This document shows positions 46,001 through 57,211 of a stretch of DNA of 64,000 bases, piece after piece. A program made the translations under genes and the position numbers. Source of the DNA: Brachionus plicatilis (taxonomy: Eukaryota > Rotifera > Eurotatoria > Ploima > Brachionidae); NCBI GenBank assembly GCA_010279815.1, contig QEOQ01000226.1:2386456-2450455 (forward strand), in the 5' to 3' direction. Positions within the stretch are counted from its first letter, which is position 1. Every line of letters starts with the position of its first letter. The notes under the pieces were generated by a model. That model was not told where the DNA came from. It ran no database searches and was given only the letters and a program-made list of their open reading frames with translations.

Positions 46001-46311
46001 CAAAATTTTGTTTTTCTAAACTTTGTGCCTAAAGTTAAACCTCTAGTTTTCACTTAAAATACAAAAATTAACTTTTAACAAATATTTAAATGTAAATGAT
46101 CATTAAAATGAAGCTTAGTCAGAGCATTTATAGTGAGATGATAAACAAAGAAAATATCGATTTCATTTTAAATAATAACTTACATAAAATATCAAGCTGA
46201 TTGAAAAGTTAAGTTAATTTTTTTTTATCCAGCAAATAAAAAATTTTAAATATTTACAAAAAAATGCTCAAATTTTTTTTTATCTATTTTAACTTAATTT
46301 TAATATTTACC
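40093..46311. other. Six kilobases of AT-rich DNA without recognised genes
   Basis: All frames are short and low in complexity. No RNA gene, tandem array or transposon end with a target duplication was found by eye. Small exons of 20-40 codons could escape notice. Confidence 0.45.
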
Positions 46312-47332
46312 ATGAACCATTTCATATTCAAAGCTATCGAAAAAAAATCATTAAATTTGCTTATATCTACAGGTATTGAACCCATTAAGTCTTAAGAATT
46401 TATATAAATTTTAAATTTTAGTCAAGTACTCCTCAAGCACCCTGGGCGAGTATCAACCAATTTTTCATGGCGCCAAAGATACCAAAAATTTTAGAATATA
46501 CTACCAAAAGAACAATCAAATGATAAGTCCATTTCATGACATTCCACTATTCAGCAATAAAGATGAAAAAATTTTGAACATGGTTGTGGAAATACCGCGT
46601 CACAGCCATGCCAAAATGGAAATTAACAAAAAAGAATATTTGAACCCTATAAGCCAAGATATAAAAAAAGACAAACTAAGATACATAAATAACATCTATC
46701 CCTACTACGGTTATATCTGGAATTATGGCGCATTCCCTCAAACCTATGATGATCCGGACCATGTTGATGAAACAACAGGATGCATTGGAGATAATGATCC
46801 TTTAGATGCAATTGAGCTAGGAACTAACAAACAGAATAGAGGAGCAGTGATTCAAGTCAAAGTTTTGGGAGCACTTGGGCTAATAGACGAAGGAGAAGCC
46901 GACTGGAAAGTTTTAACTATTGATATCAATGATAAACTCGCCCCTGAACTAAATGACATCAGCGATGTTGAATCAAAGCTGCCTGGAGTTTTAGAAGCTA
47001 CCAGAGATTGGTTTAAGCATTACAAAATTCCGAATGGAAAGCCTGCAAATAAATTTGCTATGAACGGAAGATTTTTTGATCGCGACTTTTCTCTTAAAAT
47101 AATCGAAAAGTCTTTTAATGCTTGGGTCAATTTGGTCCAGGAAAAAGAAAATAAAAAGGCCATTTCATTAGTGAATACTAGTTTGGAAAACCTGAACACT
47201 GTGAGCGATCAAAATGCTCGACAAAAATTGGAAGAAATATTTACGGATGCAGACGTTCTAAATTCAAAAAGTGAAAAGAACTTAACAGAAGTGGAAAAAA
47301 TTTATTATATAGACAGATCAAAAAATTATTAA
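46312..47332 (+). CDS. PPA2: Inorganic pyrophosphatase, family I, likely mitochondrial (323 aa)
   Basis: Hydrolyses pyrophosphate to phosphate with Mg2+. Exon 1 (46312-46372) encodes MNHFIFKAIEKKSLNLLIST; a 49-nt intron (46373-46421, GTATTG..TTTTAG, phase 1) joins it to exon 2. Joined, the N-terminus is Lys-rich with hydrophobic faces and runs into VKYSSSTLGEYQPIFHG, like a mitochondrial presequence. Metal and substrate residues of the family are all visible: E77, K85, E87, R107, Y122, the signature GDNDPLD (D144, D146, D149), D176, D181 and K183 (DEGEADWKV), and YK in WFKHYKIPNGKP. ISPFHDIPL is near-identical to animal enzymes. AATAAA at 47357-47362 lies 25 nt after the stop. Without exon 1, the first ATG in the main exon (46520) would lose conserved sequence. 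The mitochondrial assignment, and so the symbol, is inference. Confidence 0.9.
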
Positions 47333-47362
47333 TTTTTTAATAGGAATTTTTGCGGAAATAAA

Positions 47363-49600
47363 TATTGAGTTTTTTTTTAAAATCAAGTCGAGAACTTATT
47401 TTGAGAATTGTTATTGTATATTGAATTGAATTTCAGATAATTTTTAGAAAAGAGCTTTTTTTAGTTGTTTTTCCAATTAGGGCTATTTGGCTAATCAAAT
47501 GAAATTATTAAACATATGGTTGATTTTGTATCCTAAAAGCTCAAGACGTTAATTCTTAAATCTACGATCAAGTTGAATCGAAATTTTGCCCTAAAGATTT
47601 CTCCAAATTAAACAATGAATTACTAATTACTTTTTTTGATACTAAAATTGAGTTATTTTAATCAAAAATAGCTTTTCACATTTCGAAAGATTAATTTGCT
47701 TAAAAAAGTAAAAAATTATGAATCAGATTTTTTCTATAAAATTATTAATAAGCATATCTTTTTTTTTGATGGTAAAAAATAAAACTTTTAAACAAAATCT
47801 GATTATTTATAAACTAAAATCTAAAAAAAAAGTTTTTATAGTAATTAATTTCGATATACACAATTTTATGCACTTGGCTAAGAAGCATCATCAATTTCTA
47901 TTATCTTCAAGCTTCTTTTTCAGCCTGATTTTTGAATTAAATAAAAATTTTCATTGAGCAGAAAAATTTAATTTGTAATTTACAATTTCAAAAATCAATA
48001 AATAATAAAAAAATAATAAAGAGATAAAATCGATAATTTTTCTATGTTTTTTTATTTTAAATTAAAATATCTAGTTTAATTGATTTTCATTAAAGAACAT
48101 ATTTTAATCAATATTGTTTTGCAAACAAAAGTTGAAAATTCATCTATTTTATTCAGCAAGCATAAATCGTAAATGGCATGTCAAATTTAATAACAATGAA
48201 TTCTTTGTCAACAAAGATATTTTTCTTTAAAAGAACTTATTTTTTTTGATTTCTTTTTAAAAAAATTCAATTTCGATCAAAAAAAATTATGAAAAAATTG
48301 TATAAGAATCCATAATAATGATTAATATTATCAAAATTCAATCTAAATGCTTTAATTTTGAACTTTAAACTAAATTAAAATTTAAGATTGACTATTATAA
48401 ATTTTTAGATTCCAGAAAAAAAATTTACAGATCTTCTACAAAACCATATAACATATTTAAAAAGAATAATCTTTACTTGAAATTTCATCCTGGATCATTC
48501 AAATCAAAATCAAAATTAAAGTAATGTCTTTTTAGTTTTTTTTTTCACAATATTAGAAAATTAGAATATTTTATGCTTGAGAAACAATTTTTTATGAAGA
48601 AACTCAAATAAAAAAAAATTCGATCCGAAAAAAAATAGTCTCTTAAATTTTAAGAATTTTTTCTCGGATGAAAAATTCAAAAAAGAATAGGTAAAATTGC
48701 TGTACCTTAAAAATAGTATGTTTTAAAAAAAATGTTATCAAAAAATGTGATATTTTTTTCAGTTGATTATTTCGAAAATTTATATTAGAAATTTTATGAA
48801 GACTTTAAAATGTTTAAAAATTATTATCAATGATATTATATCTTAGAATTAGTTTTATGATAAACTGTGGTCATGTTCATGCCACAGTTGAACTAACTTA
48901 TTTACTCTTTGATAGATCTTACCTTATAATAAATGAGTTGACATAAGCATTTAAAATAAAATAAATTGAAAATTATTCAAGACGATTTGAAATTTTTTTC
49001 CAAATCAAAAATATTCAAAAAATTATTGTCAGAAAGGCAGTGCAAAATTCTCAGAAAATTCTAAAATAAACAAAAAATTTTTTTCATCGAATTTTCTTAA
49101 AATTATTTTAAAATTAACCATTAAAAGTGCAATGTTAGTTTTAAGAAAAAACAGGACTAAACTGAAAAACTCTGAAAAAAATTTTCTTTGAGTTCAAATT
49201 TGATTCTGTAAATTATATCAGGTGATGAATTTAATATTTCATATTAATCTTCTACTGCTACTAAATCTATTTTCTGAAAATTTTAGCGACAATTGGAATT
49301 AGGCGATTCATTGAGTACATCGATTGATACAATTTACAGAACCAATTTTAAACTTTTAGACATAAGTTATTTTTATTTTTATTTTTTATCCTTTTTTTTT
49401 CCTCAAAATTCATAGTGTCCATCAACAACTAACTTTGACTCTGATACAAAATGTAAAAAATGATTTTAAAAATTCAAAATTTTTTTATTTGTTTCTATAA
49501 TTAAACATAATAAAAATAGTCTACTAATCTATTTAAAGAAATAAATAAGAGTTTAGATTTTTTGTTGTCGAAAAGCCTATCCATTTAATTTCTAAAAATT
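47363..49600. other. AT-rich intergenic DNA; one small hairpin
   Basis: No gene recognised. At about 48863-48889 AACTGTGG and CCACAGTT are separated by an 11-nt loop. Confidence 0.5.
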
Positions 49601-49606
49601 TTCTTG

Positions 49607-49613
49607 TATAAAA
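49607..49613 (+). promoter_or_regulatory. Candidate TATA box for the H2A-like gene
   Basis: TATAAAA lies 60 bp before the start codon at 49667, a spacing that would leave a 5' UTR of about 30 nt, as in compact histone promoters. Motif evidence only, in AT-rich DNA. Confidence 0.3.
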
Positions 49614-49666
49614 AAAAAGCTGCCAAGTTATATTTTGCTTAGAAGACCAGGGCTCGAATTGAAAAA

Positions 49667-51055
49667 ATGGAGAAAGAATCAGAGGCAATTTTCAACGAAG
49701 ACAATGATCAAAATTTGGTCATAGACGATGGTGACTACGCAGAAAGAGATCCAGAAAGAGAAGAATACACTTACAACGAAACATATGACCCGGATTATGT
49801 TCCAGAAGATGACCAGACCGAAACAACATCTGAAAAGCAAATTGAACAAATAAAAACCTCGATGAGCGAAAAAGGTCTTTCGCCATCTGAACGTGGTAAA
49901 AAACTAGCTGAATTGAACAAAGTTCGCAGAAGTCTTGGCATTGCCAAAAAGAAGCCAAAGAGCTTGTCAAAAAAATCCGGTGTTATTTTTCCTGTTAAAA
50001 GAGTTGTTGAAAATTTAAAAAAAATGTTGCCAGAAAAAATAATAAGCCAACAAGCTGGAGTCTATTTGGCTAGTGTATTGGAATACATGTGCTCTGAAGT
50101 ATTGGACTTGTCAGGAGAAGTAGCCAGACAGGTTAAAAAAAAGCGAATAACACCCCATTTTATTCAATTGTCTATTACTGGAGACGAAGAATTGCACAAA
50201 TTGTTGAAAAATACAATCATAGCTCAAGGTGGTGTAAGTCCATATATCCATCCGGAATTATTGGTAACCAAGTCCAGATACCAAAAGAGAAGACGGACTG
50301 AGACCGAGACCGAACAAGAATCTATCAGTCCACAACATAAAAAGATAAGTATGATTGAAAATGCTTCTCAGACCGAGCCTACAGAAGAGATCCCCTCTTC
50401 AAGACAAGTTGACGATGCCTCACAAACAGACATTATTCAATCAAATGAAATTCTTTCTCCTGATGTCACAATTATTGAAGAAAAACAAGCAACACCTGAA
50501 AAAAGGAGAAATTTGTCTCTTTTTGAGAAAATAAATTCACTTCCGAAAAAGGCCTTAGGGCTGCCAGATATTACATCAGCTCAGATGGCACCAGTGCCCG
50601 CAGACACATACCTGGAATTAAGTGAGATCAACAGCCAAATCGAGAACATAACTGGCATAAATGTGGAGCGAGCCAGTACTCCGATGCACAGTGAAGAAGC
50701 AAGTCACTTGGAAGACTATCAATCAGATTCAAGTGGTCAGAATGTTGAAATACGTGTGAATAGAGAGAAGAGCTTGGAGACCATTCTGGAAAGTGAAAAC
50801 CGCGGTAATAATTCGGATAAAAATGCCTCTATAAATATTGAAAGTTATTTAAATGTACAGGCAAGTTCCGAAAAATTTATAGACAAAATATTGAACAATG
50901 AGCCAGCGTCGCCTGTGTCTGATGTTAGTTTGCAAAAAATTTTAAAACCCTTGGAAAATCACATTTTAATTACAGACCGAAAAATAATTCCGAATGTTTT
51001 GTTCAAAAAATCTAAGTATTCCAGAAGAAGATCTCGAAATTCGGAAAATTTATAA
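49667..51055 (+). CDS. H2A-fold histone variant with long N- and C-terminal extensions (462 aa)
   Basis: Residues 103-205 align along the whole H2A histone fold: FPVKRVVENLKKMLPEK, then GVYLASVLEYMCSEVLDLSG, KKKRITPHFIQLSI and DEELHKLLKNTIIAQGGVSP. Acidic-patch positions are kept (E139, E144, D147, D173, E174, E175), so it could pair with H2B and present a normal nucleosome surface. It is preceded by about 50 acidic residues (DYAERDPEREEYTYNETYDP) and a Lys-rich linker (80-102). It is followed by a tail of about 257 residues rich in Ser/Glu with SQT motifs (near 234 and 252) and a basic end KKSKYSRRRSR. Canonical H2A has about 130 residues. No macro domain and no terminal SQEY-type H2A.X motif. 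Single exon; ATG context AAAAATGG. Confidence 0.85.
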   Translation: MEKESEAIFNEDNDQNLVIDDGDYAERDPEREEYTYNETYDPDYVPEDDQTETTSEKQIEQIKTSMSEKGLSPSERGKKLAELNKVRRSLGIAKKKPKSLSKKSGVIFPVKRVVENLKKMLPEKIISQQAGVYLASVLEYMCSEVLDLSGEVARQVKKKRITPHFIQLSITGDEELHKLLKNTIIAQGGVSPYIHPELLVTKSRYQKRRRTETETEQESISPQHKKISMIENASQTEPTEEIPSSRQVDDASQTDIIQSNEILSPDVTIIEEKQATPEKRRNLSLFEKINSLPKKALGLPDITSAQMAPVPADTYLELSEINSQIENITGINVERASTPMHSEEASHLEDYQSDSSGQNVEIRVNREKSLETILESENRGNNSDKNASINIESYLNVQASSEKFIDKILNNEPASPVSDVSLQKILKPLENHILITDRKIIPNVLFKKSKYSRRRSRNSENL

Positions 51056-51069
51056 AAAAAATTGTAATT

Positions 51070-51260
51070 TTTGTTGACAAAATTTAATAATTTTTGTTTG
51101 ATTTATTGTTAATGTTTATCTAATTATTTGCATTATTTAAAACCTTTTTTGTTTGCGTTTTTTTAAAGGTGTTTCTGTAAAACTAAAAGATCAACAAAAA
51201 TAAAAATTTAAATCAGATAATTTTAGAATTACTCTTTTTAAAAACTAAAGTTTATTTTAA
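51070..51260. other. 3' flank of the H2A-like gene
   Basis: An AATAAA-containing stretch (ACAAAAATAAAAATTT, near 51195) could be its poly(A) signal; no histone-type stem-loop was noticed. Confidence 0.4.
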
Positions 51261-51269
51261 ACTAAAAAA

Positions 51270-51844
51270 ACGATAAATGGTTTTCCACAATCAAAAAACT
51301 GTTTCGCACAAATTAAAAACTTTTCACCACAAACCAAAAACTTTTTAATATTAATCACTACAAAACACTATTTTTTGTGCCTAATTAAAAAAAAAAATTA
51401 TTTTTACATATTTAACCAAATAACTGGTTTTGTGGTGAAAAAAAATTAATAAATTTGTTATATAATTTATTTAAATAGTGTCTTTAAAATTACACATATA
51501 GTGTAAATAAAAAATTAAATATTAAATTAATAAAATAATTAAATTAAAATCTATTTTAAGGAAAACCAATTTCAAGCTAATATTGGACGGCCTTTTTTTA
51601 GGTTTATTAGCAAATTCATGTTTTAATAACAAATTCATCATTCAATGAATTGTCAGTGTTTTTTCTTTTTCGTTTTATTTCTTGAATTTTTTAATCTCCA
51701 AAAATTCGGAAATTTTTTCTTATTACGTAAATTCATAGGCATTTTATTTTCTAAAATATTTACTGGCAATTTTAAATAGATATTAAAAAAAATTTTTGCT
51801 TATAATTTTTTTTTTGTGTTGAACAGTTTTGAAAATTATGAAAA
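51270..51844. mobile_element. Foldback element, family B, copy 2 (cut by gap)
   Basis: Matches 6190-6640 over most of its length: CCACAAACCAAAAACTTTTT near the left end, AGGTTTATTAGCAAATTCAT inside, and AACAGTTTTGAAAAT before the gap. An extra AT-rich stretch (51440-51590) is inserted relative to copy 1. Confidence 0.7.
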
Positions 51845-52123
51845 NNNNNNNNNNNNNNNNNNNNNNNNNNNNNNNNNNNNNNNNNNNNNNNNNNNNNNNN
51901 NNNNNNNNNNNNNNNNNNNNNNNNNNNNNNNNNNNNNNNNNNNNNNNNNNNNNNNNNNNNNNNNNNNNNNNNNNNNNNNNNNNNNNNNNNNNNNNNNNNN
52001 NNNNNNNNNNNNNNNNNNNNNNNNNNNNNNNNNNNNNNNNNNNNNNNNNNNNNNNNNNNNNNNNNNNNNNNNNNNNNNNNNNNNNNNNNNNNNNNNNNNN
52101 NNNNNNNNNNNNNNNNNNNNNNN
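51845..52123. other. Assembly gap (N)
   Basis: N-run between family B sequence and an AAGTC MITE end; frames through it are artefacts. Confidence 0.99.
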
Positions 52124-52215
52124 AAAGTCCTGACTTGGACTTTTTTTTTGAAAAAAAAAATTTTAAAGTCTTGACTTGGACTTGACTTGAGACTTGTGAC
52201 TTTTAAACAACTCTG
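52124..52215. mobile_element. hAT-type MITE (AAGTC family), right end only
   Basis: AAGTC/GACTT words end in GACTTTTAAACAACTCTG, identical to the terminus of the 57212 copy. The left end is in the gap. Confidence 0.75.
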
Positions 52216-52564
52216 CTTTAAAGTTTAACTCTCAGATTACCGTCCAGACTAGACCAGGTACATCTATAATTCTATGCTTTTTTAGAAAACTTTTATGCTC
52301 CATTTTTGTGTCATTTTTACAGTGCTTCTACAAAAAGCCCAGAGCTTACGTAGAATAACGCATAAAATCGTAATTTTAGCAATTCTTGACTTATTGTACA
52401 ATATGTTGCAAAAGTTTTAATAGGCGGGAAAATAAAAAAAGTGACTTTTTTTTATTTTTTTTTGTTATCAATACAAAAACATAAAATCCAAAAAAAAATT
52501 AAATGAAAAAAAAATACAAAAAGAAAAAATGGATACAATTAATTCAAAATAAAAAAAGTTCAAA

Positions 52565-52965
52565 AAATTTTGAAATTTTTACAATTTACTATTTGAAATG
52601 AACGCCTCTGACATTAAAACATGCCAAAACTCTTTTTGGCATAGATTCAATCAATTTTGTACGTACTAAATCGGAATCTTTTACCACTCTTTCTGTAAAA
52701 CCTCTTTTAAATACTCAAATAGATTACTTTAGTTTATAGCATTTTGGCATCCATGTATGACCATAAGTTCATGATTGGGTAAAGATCTGGTGAACCCGCA
52801 CACCATGGCAGAACCTCAATGTTATATTCTTTGAACCAGTCGCTTACTGAGTGAGCGATATGTACCGTAGCGCCATCTTTTTGAAAATTCTTTTTGCATC
52901 TAGCGCATAGATTTAAAAACTCGATTATGTTGGAATTAAAATCAACCGGACTCAAAACTGTTTAG
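52565..52965 (-). pseudogene. Tc1/mariner transposase fragment, catalytic Glu lost
   Basis: The minus strand reads FQKDGATVHIAHSVSDWF, then NIEVLPWCAGSPDLYPIMNLWS, and further on LIESMPKRVLACFNVRG, the order in Tc1 transposases (FQQDGAPAH..., SPDLNPIENLW, MPRR...). The D34E spacing is exact, but the Glu of IENLW is Met. Stops follow after SYMDAKML. The N-terminal half is missing; the break lies near an AAATACCC microsatellite (52968-53000) and a MITE. Confidence 0.8.
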
Positions 52966-53000
52966 TACCCAGATACCAAATACCCAAATACCCAAATACC

Positions 53001-53290
53001 CAGAGTTGTTTAAAAGACGCAAGTCTCAAGCCCAAGTTCGGCCTTGTTTTTATTTTTATTTTTTTCAAAAGTCCAAGACCGGGCTTTAAAATTTTGAATA
53101 CTGAAGAAGAATTTTGAAGACTTTTATGCTAAAATTTCGAGAAAATTCTGAAATATATATGGCAAATATATTGCATTAGACAACCAAAGAGTATTTAAAT
53201 TTTTTGAAATAAAGCCTGATCCAGCAAATTTAAAAAAAAAGTCCGGACTTTTTTTTTGGATTTGGACTGAACAAATCTTCTATAACCTTG
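53001..53290. mobile_element. hAT-type MITE (AAGTC family), degraded copy
   Basis: It starts CAGAGTTGTTTAAAAGAC. The interior (ACTGAAGAAGAATTTTGAAG.. to AAAGCCTGATCCAGCA, 53100-53230) is the reverse complement of 57815-57965, so it lies opposite to the 57691 copy. The right terminus is not recognisable. Confidence 0.7.
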
Positions 53291-54060
53291 TTAAAGCGCC
53301 TTATTTTATTCAAACAGTCACTAAATCGTTTTGGCATTTAGTCTACTAAGCTCTCAAAAATTTATTTTGGTATATTATTTAGAATATTTGGGACAATTTC
53401 TTTTAGCTCATCTAATGACCTTGGATCATGTTTTTCAGTCTCTTTATCGAGCTTACTTCATAAATTTTCAATGCGATTCAGATCTGGGCTATTCGCAGGC
53501 CAATATAAGACTTTAATATTTTGCTCTTGGAGCCATTCCATCACTATTTTGGCACGACGATAAAGGGTATTGTCTTGTTGAAATATAAAAGCCTCATTTT
53601 CATTAAATAAATCTATTGATTGAAGTAAATTATTTCATAAAATATCATCATATCTGTGAGAATTAAGCGTTCTGTTTAATATAGAAAAAATTCCTAGACC
53701 AAAGTAGCTCATACAGCACCAAATTCCAATAGAACCACTTCCTTGCTTTGTTTGTTTAATAATACAATCTTCTTTATACATCTCTTACGGCATCCATCTT
53801 ATCTGAATTCAATTTTTTCTAAAGTCTACTTCAATGTTCGTTTGGTCACTTAACATTATCTGTATATTATCTATCTGATGATTTTCTGCTTTTTTACAGC
53901 TTCCAATTATGAAAAGTCATCTTTGTCAATAGAAATCTTAGGTCTTCCGGATTCATCGTATGAATTTGTTTGATTATATTGGTCAATTACAGTCTTTTTG
54001 AATGATTTGGACCCATTAAGATCATTTCCTATTTCGTAATTAGATTTTCAATTTTGCTGA
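53290..54060 (-). pseudogene. Tc1/mariner transposase pseudogene with many stops
   Basis: The minus strand reads, with stops and shifts, SYDESGRPKISIDKDD, GSGSIGIWCCMSYFGLG, FIFQQDNTLYRRAKIVMEWL, VLYWPANSPDLNRIENL and DELKEIVPNILNNIPK. This covers the HTH end, the DDE core and the C-terminus of a Tc1-type transposase. Both the second Asp (FQQDN) and the Glu (IENL) of the D34E pair remain, so it is a different, less mutated catalytic site than 52565. At least six in-frame stops. Confidence 0.8.
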
Positions 54061-54812
54061 AAAAAAAGCCTTTGTTCTGTCCTCTAATAATGCAACTTTT
54101 GGAAATTTGAATTGGCATTTTGGTTTCAAAAACGATTGAATTTTTTCCAGATTTTTTTTTAAGGTTTATCTATAATTTTTGGTAATGGAGTGTCAAACAA
54201 AACATTTTTACGAGGAATTGCGCTTGTCGCAGAGTAAATAAAAAAAAACTTTAGCCGGCTATTGGCTTTTTTAAAATTGAAAAAATCAAAAAATTTTAAA
54301 TTTATTGATATTTTTTTTGATATATTTTTAGTGATTTAAAAACTAAAGAAAAAGAATAAAATAAAATTGGTTTAAAATTTTAACTAATAAAAAAATTGGA
54401 ACGTTAAAAAAAATTTTATCAAAAAATAAATATAAAATTAATTTAAGGACAATCATATTAAAGACAATTTTCAAATAGAGAGTTGCTTCCGTGTATCAGA
54501 ATGCAAACAAAAATATGTTATATTGAAAATTGAAGTGGAAATTTTTATGGCATAAATCAAAAATTAACAATAAAATTAAAATCATTTTAGCAAAAACCAT
54601 AAGCAATCATCTTAGATCCACTGCTATACTTCTGCTGCTTTTTTTAAAGACTGACTTGATGGGTGCAAGTCACTAAACGGCAGATATCTTTATATATGCA
54701 AACGAATGTGTAAAGATGACACTGAATGCCTCAAAGAAAGCCAATGCAATACGTGGTTTTTTCAATGAAAGAATGAATGAATACATTAGCTTTAGATTAT
54801 TTTGGCAAAATG

Positions 54813-55130
54813 TATTTTATTGCACATTTTTATATTTTTACATTTTTGAGAGAAAAAATAAAAATCTCAAAATAAAAAAATTTAAAATAAATTTAATTAA
54901 GAAAAGTAATAATAAATTCACAATTAATTAAAAGGGATTTTCAAAAAATTATCCTTGGTTTTTACATTTAAATTTTTCTAAAACTCCTTTTTAAATAATT
55001 GCGAATTTATTATTACTTTTCTTGAATGAAAATTTTTTTAGATATTTTGATTTTGAGATTTTTTTTTTCTCTCAAAAATGTAAAAATGTAAAAATGTAAA
55101 AATATAAAAATGTACAATAATTTTCATTTT
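54813..55130. mobile_element. Foldback element with arms of about 115 bp
   Basis: The left arm (54813-54935) and right arm (55003-55130) are inverted copies sharing AAGAAAAGTAATAATAAATT and TTTTTACATTTTTGAGAGAA. ATGTAAAA words are expanded in the right arm. Confidence 0.65.
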
Positions 55131-55406
55131 GTCATTATTTTTGGTTACTTACATATTTAAAGAATTCCTGACGGCCTTTTTTAGTCGTTCGCATACCGAA
55201 AGGGAAAAATCGTTTGACGAATGAAAAAAAATTAATGTAGAATAACTAAATTTTTATTTTTTAAAGTATTAAGAATATTTTTTTTTAGAATTACAGAAAC
55301 ATTTATAGAATTACATATAACATTGTAGTTTAAACTAAAGAACAAAATGAAAAAAAAATCCTTATAAAGTAAAAAATAATGTCAAATTAGTATAAAGAAT
55401 TAACTA

Positions 55407-55690
55407 AATTTTTAAAGCAGATTTTACTTTCGGTGGTCTGCCCCGATTTCTTTTCGGCTCGACTTCACATGGCATAACATCGTCAGCTTTTCGTTTTTTT
55501 GCACGTCGAGGTCCTCTTTTAATCAATTCAACAGGCTCATTTTCTGGATTAACATCACTCATTGGAGCAACAACACTCACTTCACCAGGGGCATAATTTA
55601 ATAAAAAATTTTGACGAAAATTATTTTGAATTTTTCTTTCTTCCTGGACGTGGTCTTAGAACAAACTTAGTAAGTCGCTCATCTGTTAAT
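55407..55690 (-). pseudogene. AT-hook protein remnant, probably transposon-derived
   Basis: An ATG frame (55562 to 55407) reads MSDVNPENEPVELIKRGPRR, AKKRKADDVMPC and KRNRGRPPKVKSALKI then a stop, with one clear AT-hook (RGRPP). The frame extends upstream (NNFRQNFLLNYAPGEVSVV) to a stop near 55650. A second frame (ERLTKFVLRPRPGRKKNS) follows an acceptor-like AAATTAACAG near 55692. The tail resembles those of the MULE remnants at 10 kb. Confidence 0.4.
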
Positions 55691-55822
55691 TTTGAAAATG
55701 AAAAAAAATTTCAAATACAAATTAAAATTATAAAAAACTCTTATTGCAATTTTTAATACTTCACTTGCAATTTTATTTCTAAACATCAAAAATAGTTAGT
55801 CATTTTACTAAAAAGATTTTAG

Positions 55823-55992
55823 AGAGCTGCATTCAAATTCCAAAAAATGAGTATCTTAAAAACTTCTATCTCAGAAGAGACAGGTCAAGGGCCACAGATT
55901 ACACTTTAGACTGGGGATGGATGATTTATAATGACCAGATCGAGCATATTAATTTGCAACAAGTCACAATAACTGCCTTCAAAGCATTATAA
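55823..55992 (+). CDS. Candidate terminal exon, family unknown
   Basis: After an acceptor-like GATTTTAG the frame reads SCIQIPKNEYLKNFYLRRDR, then ATDYTLDWGWMIYNDQ and ends VTITAFKAL with TAA at 55990-55992. Composition (several Trp, Tyr, Arg, Asp) looks coding. No partner exon or family is recognised; it may be transposon-derived. Confidence 0.3.
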
Positions 55993-55999
55993 ATAATTG

Positions 56000-56600
56000 C
56001 TATTCAACTGCACCACCTCTTACTGTTTCTCTTTTATGTCAGAATAACTCTTCAAGAAAGTTTATCTTATCCTCATTTAATCGAATTTAAAAAAAATTAA
56101 TCTATTTATTTAAGCAAACTAAAATTTTTGATAGAATTTCAGACTTCAAAAATAACCAAAACATTTTAAATGCGCATTTTAGTTTCATCGAAGAAATTGA
56201 AGTTTTTGAAATTTTGCCTTTATTTGTAAAATCTAAAAGAAACTATATTTAATCTACAAAGATGTAATAAAATCCAATTGCCCATTTAAAACATTTCGAT
56301 CATTTTGAAATCGTAAATTCTATCAGAGATTTTACTTTACCTTTAATTAACAAATTTTATTTTGATTATATAAAAATGGCTTTTTAAGTCTAAATCTTAC
56401 AAATTCAAAAAAATTCCACATTTTCTAAATTTATTTAAATTTAAACTTTTTTTAATTCTAAAAAAAGTACGTTTGCTTGTGACAAAACTTTAGTTTTAGA
56501 TTTTTTAAGTATATTTTAATTTTAAATGCTAAATGAAAATTTTGAATTAAAAATTCATTTCTGTTATAAAATTTTATATTTAATAACTTGGTAAAAAGCT
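56000..56600. other. AT-rich DNA, nothing recognised
   Basis: No supported gene before the MITE at 56615. Confidence 0.5.
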
Positions 56601-56614
56601 CATTTTTTTGATTA

Positions 56615-56774
56615 CCATATTCCCTCGTTAGATTATGCTGCACAACAAGCTAAGACATGCAAATAAAAACATCAAATTTAAAATATTTTAGCATGGGTGA
56701 GATGTACTTTAGTGCATGGTCCAAAAGCTGGTAGCTTAATTTATGGTGCAGCATAATCGAACGAGGGAATATGG
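56615..56774. mobile_element. 160-bp MITE with 29-bp terminal repeats and TA duplication
   Basis: Both ends, read inward, begin CCATATTCCCTCGTT and continue GATTATGCTGCAC (28 of 29 identical). TA flanks both sides (56613-56614, 56775-56776). The first bases resemble the ends of the pogo-like element at 1982 (CCGTATTTCCTTG), suggesting related transposase recognition. No coding capacity. Confidence 0.9.
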
Positions 56775-57211
56775 TAATACATCAAATAGTTAAGATAAGA
56801 AAAATTGCTAAAATATTTAAACTATATGGCATATAGAATTTACCAGATTTTTGATAAGAAAGGCGGAAAATAATTTTTAAATAACATTATATTAATTCAA
56901 AAAGTTAGTTAGGCACTTTGTTAATACTCAATTCAATCAACCCAAACGTTTTAAAACTCCATTTGACCTGTATCACGAAATTCACATCAACACAATCTAA
57001 ATTATATTTATTTACACAAAAAAATTTTTTTTTTTTTTTATCAATGATTTAATTTTGTAAAAAGCTCTCAAGCATGAAGGTTTAAACGAAGGCTATTGCC
57101 ATTCGAACGAACACTGGGTTTTGCCAAAACTATTTTTTAAAAAAAAAAAAATTCAAAAAGTTATAAATACATTAATCTCAATCAGATGTCATGAAATTTG
57201 TAAAAATTAAC

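Noticed and set aside
49667..51055. macroH2A or H2A.X identity for the H2A-fold protein
   Set aside because: The tail shows no macro domain and the C-terminus lacks the SQ(E/D)-hydrophobic end.
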